From assembly GCA_963734085.1 (NCBI GenBank), contig CAVTFT010000019.1, positions 124,001 to 188,000 of the forward strand: a stretch of 64,000 bases of DNA, in the 5' to 3' direction. The stretch comes from CAIWHR01 sp963734085 (GTDB taxonomy: Bacteria; Pseudomonadota; Gammaproteobacteria; Burkholderiales; Casimicrobiaceae). The notes beneath the pieces were generated by a model that worked only from the letters and a program-made list of their open reading frames with translations, searched no databases and was not told the DNA's origin. Shown in pieces: positions 30,514-39,238 of this stretch (its first letter is position 1; every line of letters starts with the position of its first letter). The translations under genes and the position numbers were made by a program.

Positions 30514-32361
30514 TCACAAACCGAGGCGGGCCCGGGTGTCCGGTTTGAGCTGTCCCTTGTCGTCCCAGCCGCGCAGCTGGTAGTACTCCGGTAGCATCTT
30601 GTCCAGGCCGTTGACGAGCCCCTTAGCCGGCCCGGTCTTGGCAGGCTCGGTCAGCAATCGCTTCGGCAGCGTGTCGTCCTTAGACGTGAAGCCGGCGCGA
30701 TTGTTGAAGTCACGCTCCATGTTCCAGATGCGCTCGCCGATCAGCCCCAGCTCCTCGAGCGTGAACTCGTCCGTGCAAGCCGCAGCAAGTTGCGGCTGGA
30801 CATCGGCAAGCGTCCACGCGAAGCTCGTGAATAGACAGATGCCAGCCGAATCGAAGACGGCCGTGGCGTCCTGGAACGCCTTGACCAGCCCGGCCTTGCC
30901 CTCGGTGACGAGCGGATCGGTCTTCACCGGGATTCCCAGGACCTCGGACGCTACTGTGTAACCCCGCAAATGGCAGGCGCCGCGGTTGGCCGTGGCATAG
31001 GCGAGGCCCATGCCCTGGATGCCGCGCGAGTCGTAGGCCGGAAACTCCTGTCCTTTGACGGTCATCGACAGATCCGGATGGCCGTACTTGGCGGTCAGCC
31101 GCTTCGAACCCTGGCCGATCTCCTTTCCGAAACCTTCCCCTCGAGCGGTGATCTCCGCGAAATACGTAAGAGCTTTGGCCGAGCCAAACGGCGCTTCGAT
31201 GCCCAGCTCCTCCTTCTTCAACACGCCCATTTCGTAGAGCTCCATGACGGCGCCGACCGTGGCACCGAAGGAGATGGGGTCGAAGCCATCCTCGTTGCAG
31301 ATGAAGTTGGCATAGGTCAGCGCTTCGAGGTCGTTGACGCCGTTTGCCGCGCCCAGCGCCCACGCCGCCTCGTATTCGAGGCCGCCGGATGTCCCCCAGT
31401 ACTTCGGCTTGTTGACCACCGTGTAGTGTGTCTCGTCGATCTTGGAGATGCGGCCGCACGCGATCGTGCATCCGAAGCAGGCCTGGTTGGTCACGAGGTT
31501 CGGCTTGCCGTCAGTCTTGCGCGGTGCGTGCATCGCTTCAGCCGAAATATCCTTCGCACCTTCGAACTGGACATCGCGATGGTTGCGCGTAGGCAGCGCG
31601 CCGATTTCGTTGATCACGTTCATGAGCACTTGCGTACCGAACTTGGGCAGGCCCTGCCCGGTCACCGCGTGATCGGCCAACACCTTCTTGGCCGCCGCGG
31701 TCGCTTTCATGAAGGCCTTGAAATCGCGGATATTGCCCACGCCCTTGGTGCCGCGCACGGCAATCGCCTTGAGATTCTTGCTGCCCATCACCGTGCCTAC
31801 CCCGGAGCGTCCGGCGGCGCGATGCAGGTCGTTGATCACCCCGGCGTACAGGCAGCCGTTTTCTCCGGCGCGCCCAATGGAACTGACGCGGATCTGTGGA
31901 TCGTGATGCTTCGCCTTGAGGGCAGGCTCGGTCTCCCAAACCGACTTGCCCCAGAGCCAGCCGGCATCGAGCAGTTGCACAGTGTCGTTCTCGATGAGCA
32001 GATAGACGGGTTTGGGCGCCTTGCCCTCGAAGATGATCATGTCCCAGCCGGCCATCTTGAGCTCCGCGCCCCAATAGCCGCCGGAGTTGGAGCAGGCGAT
32101 CGCGCCGGTGAGCGCTCCCTTGGTGATGACCGAATAGCGACCGCCAGTCGAGGCCATCGTTCCGGTAAGGGGTCCCGTGGCCCAGATCATCTTGTTTTCG
32201 GGCGACAGCGGATCGACCGTCGGATCGACTTCCTCGGTGAAGTATTTGGTCGCCAGGCCGCGTTGGCCAACGTAGTCGCGCGCCCACTTCATGTTGAGGG
32301 GCTCAGGGGCGCAAGTTCCCTTGGCGAGATCGACGCGCAGGATTTTTCCAGTCCAGGCCAT
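30514..32361 (-). CDS. aorB: Aldehyde:ferredoxin oxidoreductase, tungsten subunit
   Basis: 615 residues, full family length. N-terminal bis-pterin domain begins AWTGKILRVDLAKGTCAPEP, with GPLTGTMASTGGRYSVITKG, YWGAELKMAGWDMIIFEGKA and GRAGENGCLYAGVI. The 4Fe-4S ligands are Cys295, Cys298 and Cys302 (ACFGCTIACGR) and Cys509 (FDSAGICLF). AOR oxidises aldehydes to acids or reduces acids when low-potential electrons are available. The gene lies 11 bases after aorA. With AorA and the FAD protein it matches the AorABC type known from Aromatoleum. GTG/ATG choice: ATG 32361, with GGAGGA eight bases upstream. Confidence 0.93.
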   Translation of the reverse strand: MAWTGKILRVDLAKGTCAPEPLNMKWARDYVGQRGLATKYFTEEVDPTVDPLSPENKMIWATGPLTGTMASTGGRYSVITKGALTGAIACSNSGGYWGAELKMAGWDMIIFEGKAPKPVYLLIENDTVQLLDAGWLWGKSVWETEPALKAKHHDPQIRVSSIGRAGENGCLYAGVINDLHRAAGRSGVGTVMGSKNLKAIAVRGTKGVGNIRDFKAFMKATAAAKKVLADHAVTGQGLPKFGTQVLMNVINEIGALPTRNHRDVQFEGAKDISAEAMHAPRKTDGKPNLVTNQACFGCTIACGRISKIDETHYTVVNKPKYWGTSGGLEYEAAWALGAANGVNDLEALTYANFICNEDGFDPISFGATVGAVMELYEMGVLKKEELGIEAPFGSAKALTYFAEITARGEGFGKEIGQGSKRLTAKYGHPDLSMTVKGQEFPAYDSRGIQGMGLAYATANRGACHLRGYTVASEVLGIPVKTDPLVTEGKAGLVKAFQDATAVFDSAGICLFTSFAWTLADVQPQLAAACTDEFTLEELGLIGERIWNMERDFNNRAGFTSKDDTLPKRLLTEPAKTGPAKGLVNGLDKMLPEYYQLRGWDDKGQLKPDTRARLGL

Positions 32362-32372
32362 GATCGTCCTCC

Positions 32373-32846
32373 TTACGCGTGAGGCTGGTTGCCGACCTTG
32401 TCCGCCCAGAGCTTCATGCGCTCGAGCCCGGTCCAGTCGGCGTCGACATAGGTAATTGCACCGGTCGGGCAGGCCGCGGCGCAGGCGGGATCGCCACCGC
32501 AAAGGTCACACTTCTGCACCTTCCCGGTGTCTTGCACATAGTTGATCGTTCCGAACGGACAAGCGATCGTGCATACCTTGCAGCCCACGCACACGTCGTC
32601 GAGCACGACCTTGGCGCCGGTGGCGGAATCTATCTTGATCGCGTCGACCGGACACGCATGCAGGCACCAGGCCTCGTCGCACTGGGTGCAGGTATAGGGA
32701 ACCTTCCTGCCGGAATGGTCGAAGTCGAAGATCTTGATGCGCGACTTCGCGGGATTGAATACACCGTAGTTCTCGTAGCTGCACGCCATTTCGCACTGCA
32801 GACAGCCCGTGCATTTGTCGGCGTTGATATAGAGGGACTTTTGCAC
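32373..32846 (-). CDS. aorA: AOR electron-transfer subunit with four 4Fe-4S clusters
   Basis: 157 residues with 16 cluster Cys: CTGCLQCEMAC, CTQC with CLHAC, CVGCKVCTIAC, and CDLCGGDPACAAAC. This is the pattern of polyferredoxin-like subunits (HycB/DmsB type) that form filaments with tungsten AOR. It carries electrons from the tungsten subunit towards the NAD-linked flavoprotein. The start is GTG at 32846, just after GAGGAGG. It is the first gene of the operon, followed by aorB at 11 bases. Confidence 0.88.
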   Translation of the reverse strand: MQKSLYINADKCTGCLQCEMACSYENYGVFNPAKSRIKIFDFDHSGRKVPYTCTQCDEAWCLHACPVDAIKIDSATGAKVVLDDVCVGCKVCTIACPFGTINYVQDTGKVQKCDLCGGDPACAAACPTGAITYVDADWTGLERMKLWADKVGNQPHA

Positions 32847-33525
32847 GTTTCCTCCTCGAATGCTCAACGGCGCTGCGTTTGACTCCTGCAAATGCAACAG
32901 TCCAGATCGAACATCGACCTGACCTCGCTAACGTTGCGGAGTGGATGGCCCCTTAAGACTCGGCGCGACCGCCATGCAAGAAGTCGCCTGGGTGAGCCTA
33001 TTGCGATGTCAACTCGGAAAAGCCGCTCGGACCACGTTACGCCCGGGCGCAGCATCCGTCAATAGAGCGAGCGATGCTCGCTTCCGGGCCGCCGGGGTCG
33101 GCCATTTATTATAGCTACGACTCGCCGCCTGCCTCGCTGGTCCGAAATTACCGCTGACGCATTCTAAGGCGAGGGCGACCACGAGCGTTGTCGAGCGGCT
33201 CTGCGGCGAAGAGCGGCGCCGACGAAAGGTGATTCGCTCGCTTGTTGCGTGAAGGGGCGGTAATGACGTTGATGCTCGTCGCCCCTGTTCGCTTGCGACG
33301 AAACGATATATAGCGGGAACACCGCCTTTGGGCTCCTTCCGCGCACCGGAACCGACGGCGCACGTGAACTCCTGTCACACGTCGGAGTTCCCTCGATCCC
33401 TGCGAACCCGTGAAGATCATATCCCAAGCCAACCACCGATGGCACAGAGCCGCTTCGCTATCTTGAGGGTCATGATCTTGAAGAAGAAATCACTGGCGGC
33501 TGACGACGGCCGTCTGGCTCGCGTC
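32847..33525. other. Intergenic region upstream of the AOR operon
   Basis: About 680 bases between the aorA start and the end of the FAD oxidoreductase gene at 33526. It must hold the aor promoter. I find no convincing -35/-10 or sigma-54 pair and no gene. The open frames of about 90 codons at 33148-33445 have no recognisable product. Confidence 0.5.
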
Positions 33526-34767
33526 TCAGCTCGGCTTGCGGGTCAGCTCGACAAATGCCTCCATCAGCAGGTTCGGGTCCTTCATCAGCTTTTCCTTCCA
33601 CGGTCCGAGGTGGCGCCGGGTCTGAATCAGGCCGCGAATGGCGCCGACGTGGTCGATTCGGCCGATGCTGATGGCGCCGATGAGCACGTCGCCATCGAAA
33701 CAAAGTCGTTTGTAGTGGAAATGTTCGGCGTCGACGCTCTCCGCCGTATCGCCGCCTTCGCGGCCCTGCCACAGGCCGAAGGTGTACGAGAGCAGGCCGA
33801 CGGTATCGAGCACGTTCATTGAGAGGCTGCCACGGTAGGGCACGTTCTTGCCTGCCATGTTGAGGGCGGCTGCCCGACCATGTTCGGTGGCGGTCGGCTG
33901 CAGCGCGTGAACTATCCATTCGCCCGTCGAGAAGTCGCGGCCCTGGGCGACGTCGCCGGCGGCGTAGATGCAGGGCACCGTCGTCTGCATACGGTCGTTG
34001 ATGACGATGCCTTGGTCGATCTCAGCTCCGGTGCCTTCGAGGAAGGCGACGTTGGGTCGCACGCCAGTGGCGAGGATGACCAAGTCGGCATCGAAGTCAT
34101 GAGTGTCCATAACAACGCGCGGGCCAGGTTCAATGCGCTCGACGCGTCCCTTGGTAACGACCTTTACGCCCTGACCCTCGAGCCAGCGCTGCAACAGCGC
34201 GCTACCGGTTGGCGTCATCATCGAGCGCAGGATCTGGCCGACGCGGCCGGCGATGACGGTCAGCTGCGCGCCACTTTCCACTAGCGACTTCATGCAGACG
34301 CCGGCGACGAAGCCAGCACCGACCATCACCACCCGGGCAGCCGGTTGCAGCTTGGCAGCGATGACGCGAGCGTCCTCAAGGGTCCAGCAGGTGACCACCC
34401 CGGGCAGGTCGGTGCCGGGTACCGGCGGTAGTGTCGGCGAGGAGCCGGTCGCGACCAGCAGCCTGTCATAGGCGAGCGTAGTGCCGTCGTCGAGATCCAC
34501 CGTACCGCCGCTGGCGCCGGCATGGACCTTGATGGCCTTGTTGTTGCGGTAGCGGATGCCGAGGCTCGCAAAGTGGCCGGCGGCCTTGCGCGACCGGGCA
34601 CCCTGCTCGTCGATACGGCCGGTCAGGATGTAGGGGATAGCCATGCGCGAATACGGCTCGCCTGGCTCCCCGCTAACCAGGGTGATTTCGCCATCTTGAT
34701 CCTCCTGCCGGATGACTTCGGCGGCCTGCACGCCGGCCGGGCCGGCACCGATCAGCACGTATTTCAA
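33526..34767 (-). CDS. FAD/NAD(P)-dependent oxidoreductase, paralogue of the AOR flavin subunit
   Basis: 413 residues. FAD motif VLIGAGPAGVQAAEVIRQED; EPYSRMAIPYILTGRI (shared almost exactly with the protein at 29168-30430); NAD motif VVMVGAGFVAGVCMKSLVES; FAD-contact CIYAAGDVAQGRD. The two proteins align over their whole length. This copy is on the same strand but about 680 bases upstream of aorA, so it is not in the operon core. It could be an alternative electron partner for AorA or an independent NADH:acceptor oxidoreductase. Confidence 0.8.
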   Translation of the reverse strand: MKYVLIGAGPAGVQAAEVIRQEDQDGEITLVSGEPGEPYSRMAIPYILTGRIDEQGARSRKAAGHFASLGIRYRNNKAIKVHAGASGGTVDLDDGTTLAYDRLLVATGSSPTLPPVPGTDLPGVVTCWTLEDARVIAAKLQPAARVVMVGAGFVAGVCMKSLVESGAQLTVIAGRVGQILRSMMTPTGSALLQRWLEGQGVKVVTKGRVERIEPGPRVVMDTHDFDADLVILATGVRPNVAFLEGTGAEIDQGIVINDRMQTTVPCIYAAGDVAQGRDFSTGEWIVHALQPTATEHGRAAALNMAGKNVPYRGSLSMNVLDTVGLLSYTFGLWQGREGGDTAESVDAEHFHYKRLCFDGDVLIGAISIGRIDHVGAIRGLIQTRRHLGPWKEKLMKDPNLLMEAFVELTRKPS

Positions 34768-35677
34768 GCAGTTCCTCGCAGGGCAGCACCCATCACCAAG
34801 CTAGCTAAGCTGTTGGTGGTAGAAGGGTGCAACGGGCAAGCTATTCGGGAATTGGAAGTCCATCGCAGGGATTCCGGTAAGCCCAATACAGCGGCGCTAC
34901 GCGGCCACGTGGCTGCCGTCGTGCGGCCTAGTATAGGTCTAGCGGGGAGGAAATGCTCAACACACGTTGCGCTTCGGCCGCACCTTCGTGTGGTGGCCGC
35001 GGACGCGGACGGGGTCTGCGGTGTCGAGCGCCACGAGACCCCGCCGGAGCGGGTGGATCTCCACGCCGGGCGCTACGGGCGGCAGTTAAATCCAAAGCCG
35101 GCGCTGTCCTCTTGGAGCGATTGCTTGGGGCGCCGGGTTCCGGCAAGCCAGGCCAAGAGCGTGTCCGAGCAATCGCGAAAAACAATTGCGGGTCGGTTCG
35201 GATCGTACTACGCTTCCCGCGAGGGCGAGAACGTTTCGACCGTATGTCGCCGAGCAGGATCTGCTGCCGCCGCCGAGCCTGCCCGCGGTTATACGAAGGT
35301 CATCTGGCGCACTTCGACAGCGACTGATCGATCAGATGGATCTGTCGGCAATCACGGATTTCCCGAAAACGCACCTGTCCGCCATCGGAGACTCGGTCGA
35401 ACGGTGCTGCGCGGGCGCTTGAATTCGACGCGGGCGAATCGGCCACACGGCCGTTGATGGCAGCAAAGATCATGGAGGCTGATTCGCGAGCATGCCCAGC
35501 GCGGTGGGTTCCGGGCGAATCGGATTTCGCGGGTGCACAAGATGATCGATCCGACGACGGCCGAAGCGTAGCCTCGGAGCGGCCTTCGGCATAACGAACG
35601 AATTCAGGGGAGCCAGCGGTGCGAGTCTCGATGAGGCCGCAGCTCAACCGGAATCGACTCTCGAAAGGAGCTGCACG
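34768..35677. other. Large intergenic region before the Rieske/PQQ genes
   Basis: About 910 bases. No open frame has both a ribosome site and a recognisable product. It must contain the promoter of the plus-strand Rieske gene and of the minus-strand FAD gene. Several stretches keep a coding-like third-base G/C pattern (for example around 35000-35090), so decayed coding sequence is possible, but I cannot name it. Confidence 0.4.
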
Positions 35678-36283
35678 ATGTCGAAGTTCAGCCAAGAACG
35701 ACGGGACGCGCTGAAGTCCACTTGCTGGCTCGTAACGGTGACGGCGCTTGCGTCTGGCGCCGGCGTGAAGGCGTTCGCGGCCGGTGGCGCGATGCCGCTT
35801 CCGCAGTCCAAGGGTGTGCCGCAGGTCGGCGACACCTTCGTCTTCTCTGCCGGTCCGAACAAAGGCAAGGAGGTCATGGTCGCCGACGTGGCTCTCGATG
35901 CGCGGCCGCTGATGGCGGTGGCGACGGATCCGAGCACGGGCAAGCTGGAAGAAGACGCCGGAGACAACGATCACGCCACCGTTCTTCTCTACAGGGTGGC
36001 GCCGGATAGCTATCCGGCCGACATGAAGGGCGACACCGTGGAGGGCATCTCGTGCTACTCGGCCGTGTGTACCCACCTCGGTTGCCTGCTCTCCGACTGG
36101 GACGCGTCGGGCAAACTGTTCAAGTGTCCCTGCCACGATGCGACTTTCGATCCCCTGAAAGAGGGACAAAACATCAGTGGGCCGCACGTACGCGAAATTC
36201 CGTACATCCCCATCAAGGCAGTGGATGGAAAGCTGGTGGTGGCTGCCAAGCCCACGGGCTATATCGGCGTGAAGAGAGGCTGA
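35678..36283 (+). CDS. Rieske 2Fe-2S protein, TAT-exported
   Basis: 201 residues. The N-terminus QERRDALKSTCWLVTVTALA is a twin-arginine-type signal/anchor. Box 1 is CTHLGC (Cys131, His133, disulfide Cys136) and box 2 CPCHDATFDP (Cys150, disulfide Cys152, His153), the complete Rieske set. Such proteins carry electrons in the periplasm, as in cytochrome bc1 or the small subunit of arsenite oxidase. It lies 48 bases upstream of the PQQ alcohol dehydrogenase on the same strand, so the two are probably cotranscribed. A Rieske protein is an unusual partner for a PQQ dehydrogenase, whose usual acceptor is cytochrome c. The ATG has GAAAGGAG about nine bases upstream. Confidence 0.85.
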   Translation: MSKFSQERRDALKSTCWLVTVTALASGAGVKAFAAGGAMPLPQSKGVPQVGDTFVFSAGPNKGKEVMVADVALDARPLMAVATDPSTGKLEEDAGDNDHATVLLYRVAPDSYPADMKGDTVEGISCYSAVCTHLGCLLSDWDASGKLFKCPCHDATFDPLKEGQNISGPHVREIPYIPIKAVDGKLVVAAKPTGYIGVKRG

Positions 36284-36331
36284 AGCCTTGTAGCGGCGCA
36301 TTATCAAGAGACACTATAGTTAGGAGGCGAA

Positions 36332-38086
36332 ATGAACACGACAAAGAGAGCTTTGCTGGGCGTAGTCGCATCGGCTCCGCTCCTGCTGGCGATTGCATCG
36401 GCACCTGCGTTTGGCCAAGCGGACGCCTCCAACCGCCCCTTCCGTCTGGTCACGGCGGACATGTTGAGCCATCCGCCGGCTTCGGACTGGCTTCAATACC
36501 GTCGCACTTACGACGGACAGGGTTTCAGCCCGCTGGCCAAGATTACGAAGGCGAATGTCAGCAATCTGGTGCCGATCTGGGAGTTTTCGACCGGTTTGAC
36601 CAAGGGCCACGAAGTCGTTCCGATCGAACACGACGGAGTCCTCGTGATCTCCGCCTCGTACAACGCGTTCTTCGGGTTGGATGCACGCAGCGGCAAGTTC
36701 CTCTGGAAGTACGAGCGCGAGCTTCCGGACAAGGCATTGGCCGTCGTTTGCTGCGACGTGGTCAACAGGGGCGGCGTCTTCTACGGTGACAACGTCTACT
36801 TCGGCACCATCGACGCGCACGTCATCGCGTTGAATGCCAAGACCGGCAAAATGGCCTGGGATACGAAGGTTGCCGATTACTCCGATGGCATCACGATCAC
36901 CGGCGCTCCGCTGGTCGTGAAGGGCAACATCATCACCGGGATGACCGGCGGCGAATTCGGCGCCCGCGGACGGTTGATCGCCCTGAACGCCGAGAGCGGG
37001 AAGATCGTCTGGACCACCTACACTGTCCCCGGACCCGGCGAGCCCGGCAACGACACCTGGGGCGGCACGGACACTTGGAAACGCGGCGGTGGAACCACCT
37101 GGACCACAGGCGCGTACGACGAAAAGCAGAACCTGATCTTCTGGCCGACCGGCAACCCCGGCCCATGGAACGGATCGGTTCGCCCGGGTAAGAACATCGG
37201 CACCTCGTCGATCATTGCCTTCGATGGCGACACCGGCGCGATCAAGGCCCAGTTCCAGTTCGTGCCCCACGACATGTGGGACTACGACAACATCGCGCAG
37301 CCGATGCTGGTCGACGTCACGAAAGGCGGCACGAAGGTCGAGGGACTCTTCCAGTCGCAGAAGAACGGCTATGTATACCTGGTCGAGCGCACCAACTTCG
37401 GTCCCGGCACCGTCGACAACATCAAGTTCGTCTACGGCGAACCGTTCATGCCGGTCACGGTGTGGAAAGGCCTGGACGCGACGGGCCACCCGATCTTCGA
37501 CCCGGAGAAGGACCCGACGAGCGGCAAGCTGGTCGATGTGTGCCCGTCGTTCCTGGGCGGCACGAACTACATGGTTCCCTCCTACGACCCCGGCAGGAAG
37601 ACGGCGTTCATTTCGGGCAACTACTGGTGCGAAACGCTCAAGAGCCTTCCGCCAGAGCCCTGGAAACCCTATGCCGCGTACGTGGCGGCCGAGTTTCACA
37701 TGCACGTTCAGCCGGGGGTCGAGGGTGCCGGCGGCTTCGTGAAGGCGATCGATGTGACCACCGGCCGGACGAAGTGGACGCATGCGATGCCTGACGCGAA
37801 CTGGGGTGGCCTGATGTCGACCGCCGCCGGTTTGGTCTTCGGTGGCGGTACCGACACCCGCGAACTGTTTGCCTTGGACGAGGATACGGGCAAGGTGCTC
37901 TGGACGCATCGCGCGAGCTCGGGCTTGGCTGCCGCCCCCGTCACCTATGAGATCGACGGCCAGCAGTATGTCTGCTACGTCGTTGGCTTCGGCGGCGCGA
38001 TTCCGATCTGGTCCGGCGAGATCAAGGACAAGTACTACCAGAACACGCCGCAGGGCGGTATGGTCATGGTGTTCGCCCTGAAATAG
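36332..38086 (+). CDS. PQQ-dependent methanol/ethanol dehydrogenase, lanthanide-type signature
   Basis: 584 residues, eight-bladed quinoprotein without a haem domain (type I). Signal peptide 1-29. The vicinal disulfide Cys140-Cys141 (AVVCCDVVNRG) contacts PQQ. The catalytic Asp316 is in PHDMWDYDNIA, with a second Asp (318) two residues on. That extra Asp marks lanthanide-dependent XoxF/ExaF/PedH enzymes; calcium enzymes have Ala or Ser there. The substrate is a primary alcohol, oxidised to the aldehyde in the periplasm. Upstream Rieske gene 48 bases away; AGGAGG lies six bases before the ATG. No PQQ biosynthesis genes are in the window. Confidence 0.9.
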   Translation: MNTTKRALLGVVASAPLLLAIASAPAFGQADASNRPFRLVTADMLSHPPASDWLQYRRTYDGQGFSPLAKITKANVSNLVPIWEFSTGLTKGHEVVPIEHDGVLVISASYNAFFGLDARSGKFLWKYERELPDKALAVVCCDVVNRGGVFYGDNVYFGTIDAHVIALNAKTGKMAWDTKVADYSDGITITGAPLVVKGNIITGMTGGEFGARGRLIALNAESGKIVWTTYTVPGPGEPGNDTWGGTDTWKRGGGTTWTTGAYDEKQNLIFWPTGNPGPWNGSVRPGKNIGTSSIIAFDGDTGAIKAQFQFVPHDMWDYDNIAQPMLVDVTKGGTKVEGLFQSQKNGYVYLVERTNFGPGTVDNIKFVYGEPFMPVTVWKGLDATGHPIFDPEKDPTSGKLVDVCPSFLGGTNYMVPSYDPGRKTAFISGNYWCETLKSLPPEPWKPYAAYVAAEFHMHVQPGVEGAGGFVKAIDVTTGRTKWTHAMPDANWGGLMSTAAGLVFGGGTDTRELFALDEDTGKVLWTHRASSGLAAAPVTYEIDGQQYVCYVVGFGGAIPIWSGEIKDKYYQNTPQGGMVMVFALK

Positions 38087-38322
38087 TCTGTTCGGATTCC
38101 CGACTGAGGGAGAGGCGAAAGCCTTGCCGCCTTTCTGTTCGTTTCGTGCGCGTTGGCCGACGCCGCGGCAACGCCACCCGTTCACGCCGGTGCAGGGCTC
38201 GGCGGCGCGCAGAAGACTGTCCCAGCAGGTGTCGTCCACAGAGGGTACGGGGCGGTCGGGATAGCGCCCGAAAGAAACTGTGCCAAGCCCGGCTGATATG
38301 CCGGGTAGAGCGAAGCGCGAAT

Positions 38323-39114
38323 CTAGTCGCCGGCGCAGCGGAAGCCCGAGAACGTGCGCGTCCTGTTAGCGACATCGAAGCCGCGAATCGAGACGCGCAT
38401 ACTCTTGGCCGAGGTGAACCAGGAGCCACCGCGCATTGCCACATAGATCGGGTCCTCGGGCTTGTACGGATCGTTGGTGAACTCCCAGACGTTGCCGAGC
38501 ATGTCGTAGAGGTGGAATCCGTTCGGCAACTTCGTGGCCACCTCGTGCGTTCGGCCACTGCTGTTGTCCTTGTACCAGGCGATTGCATCGAGGTCGCCGT
38601 AACGCGCCGCCGGGCTGCCGCCGCGGGCAGCGTACTCGTACTCGCGCTCGGTGGGGATTCGCATTCCGATGTCGGTGCAGTATTTTAGCGCGTCGCCCCA
38701 ATTCACACGCTCGACGGGCAACTGCTCGCTGCCTTTATGGAAGCTGGGATTCGTCCCGATGACGCGCTTGTACGCGGCCTGCGTGACGAGGGTCTGACCG
38801 ATCCAGAAGCCCTTCGCGATCGTGAACTCACGCTGCGGAACCTCGTCGCTGTCGCAAAAGGCGTCGCCCGGCGAGCAGCCCACCATGAACTTGCCCGGAG
38901 GAAGCCAGACATACGTGAGGCCATCCTTGGGATTGACCATGGTGGTCAACGCCGGCGTATTGGGATCGGTTGCAGCGGCTGATTGCGCCGGCGCGTTGTC
39001 CGCGGGCAAAGCATGGCGAGCCGAATCGGGTTGCTCCTGCGCCAGGAGCGCCCGGGTGAGCAGAAGCGCCAATGCGGCAGCGGCTGCAGCTGATCGAAAA
39101 AGCGGCCGTTTCAT
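38323..39114 (-). CDS. SUMF1/formylglycine-generating-enzyme-fold protein, exported
   Basis: 263 residues. Signal peptide 1-25 (AAAAAALALLLTRALLA). The SUMF1/EgtB/PvdO fold covers about 60-263: YVWLPPGKFMVGCSPGD, PTEREYEYAARGGSPAARYG, NGFHLYDMLGNVWEFTND, AMRGGSWFTSAKSMRVSIRG and the terminal GFRCAGD. The paired active-site Cys of true formylglycine-generating enzymes, in the segment after GGS, are absent (WFTSAKSMRVS). It therefore cannot be a standard Cys-to-formylglycine converter. It is the last gene of the minus-strand Cox/PQQ cluster and lies 124 bases after xdhC. It may be a structural or sensor module of the periplasmic oxidation system. Confidence 0.8.
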   Translation of the reverse strand: MKRPLFRSAAAAAALALLLTRALLAQEQPDSARHALPADNAPAQSAAATDPNTPALTTMVNPKDGLTYVWLPPGKFMVGCSPGDAFCDSDEVPQREFTIAKGFWIGQTLVTQAAYKRVIGTNPSFHKGSEQLPVERVNWGDALKYCTDIGMRIPTEREYEYAARGGSPAARYGDLDAIAWYKDNSSGRTHEVATKLPNGFHLYDMLGNVWEFTNDPYKPEDPIYVAMRGGSWFTSAKSMRVSIRGFDVANRTRTFSGFRCAGD

Positions 39115-39238
39115 TGAGTCTCGCACTCTACTTTGCGAAGCATCGCGACAAAATGGGACGGTGGGCAATGTGCCGATCGTCGTTGCACGAATCCGGGGCC
39201 TACCGATCATGGATGCTATGCGGAGCGCGGCACCGTCG

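Noticed and set aside
32847..33100. Sigma-54 promoter before aorA
   Set aside because: A GG and a TTGC are present but the spacing is wrong.
34928..35185. Short minus-strand open frame in the large gap before the Rieske gene
   Set aside because: Pro/Arg-rich, no ribosome site, no recognisable motif.
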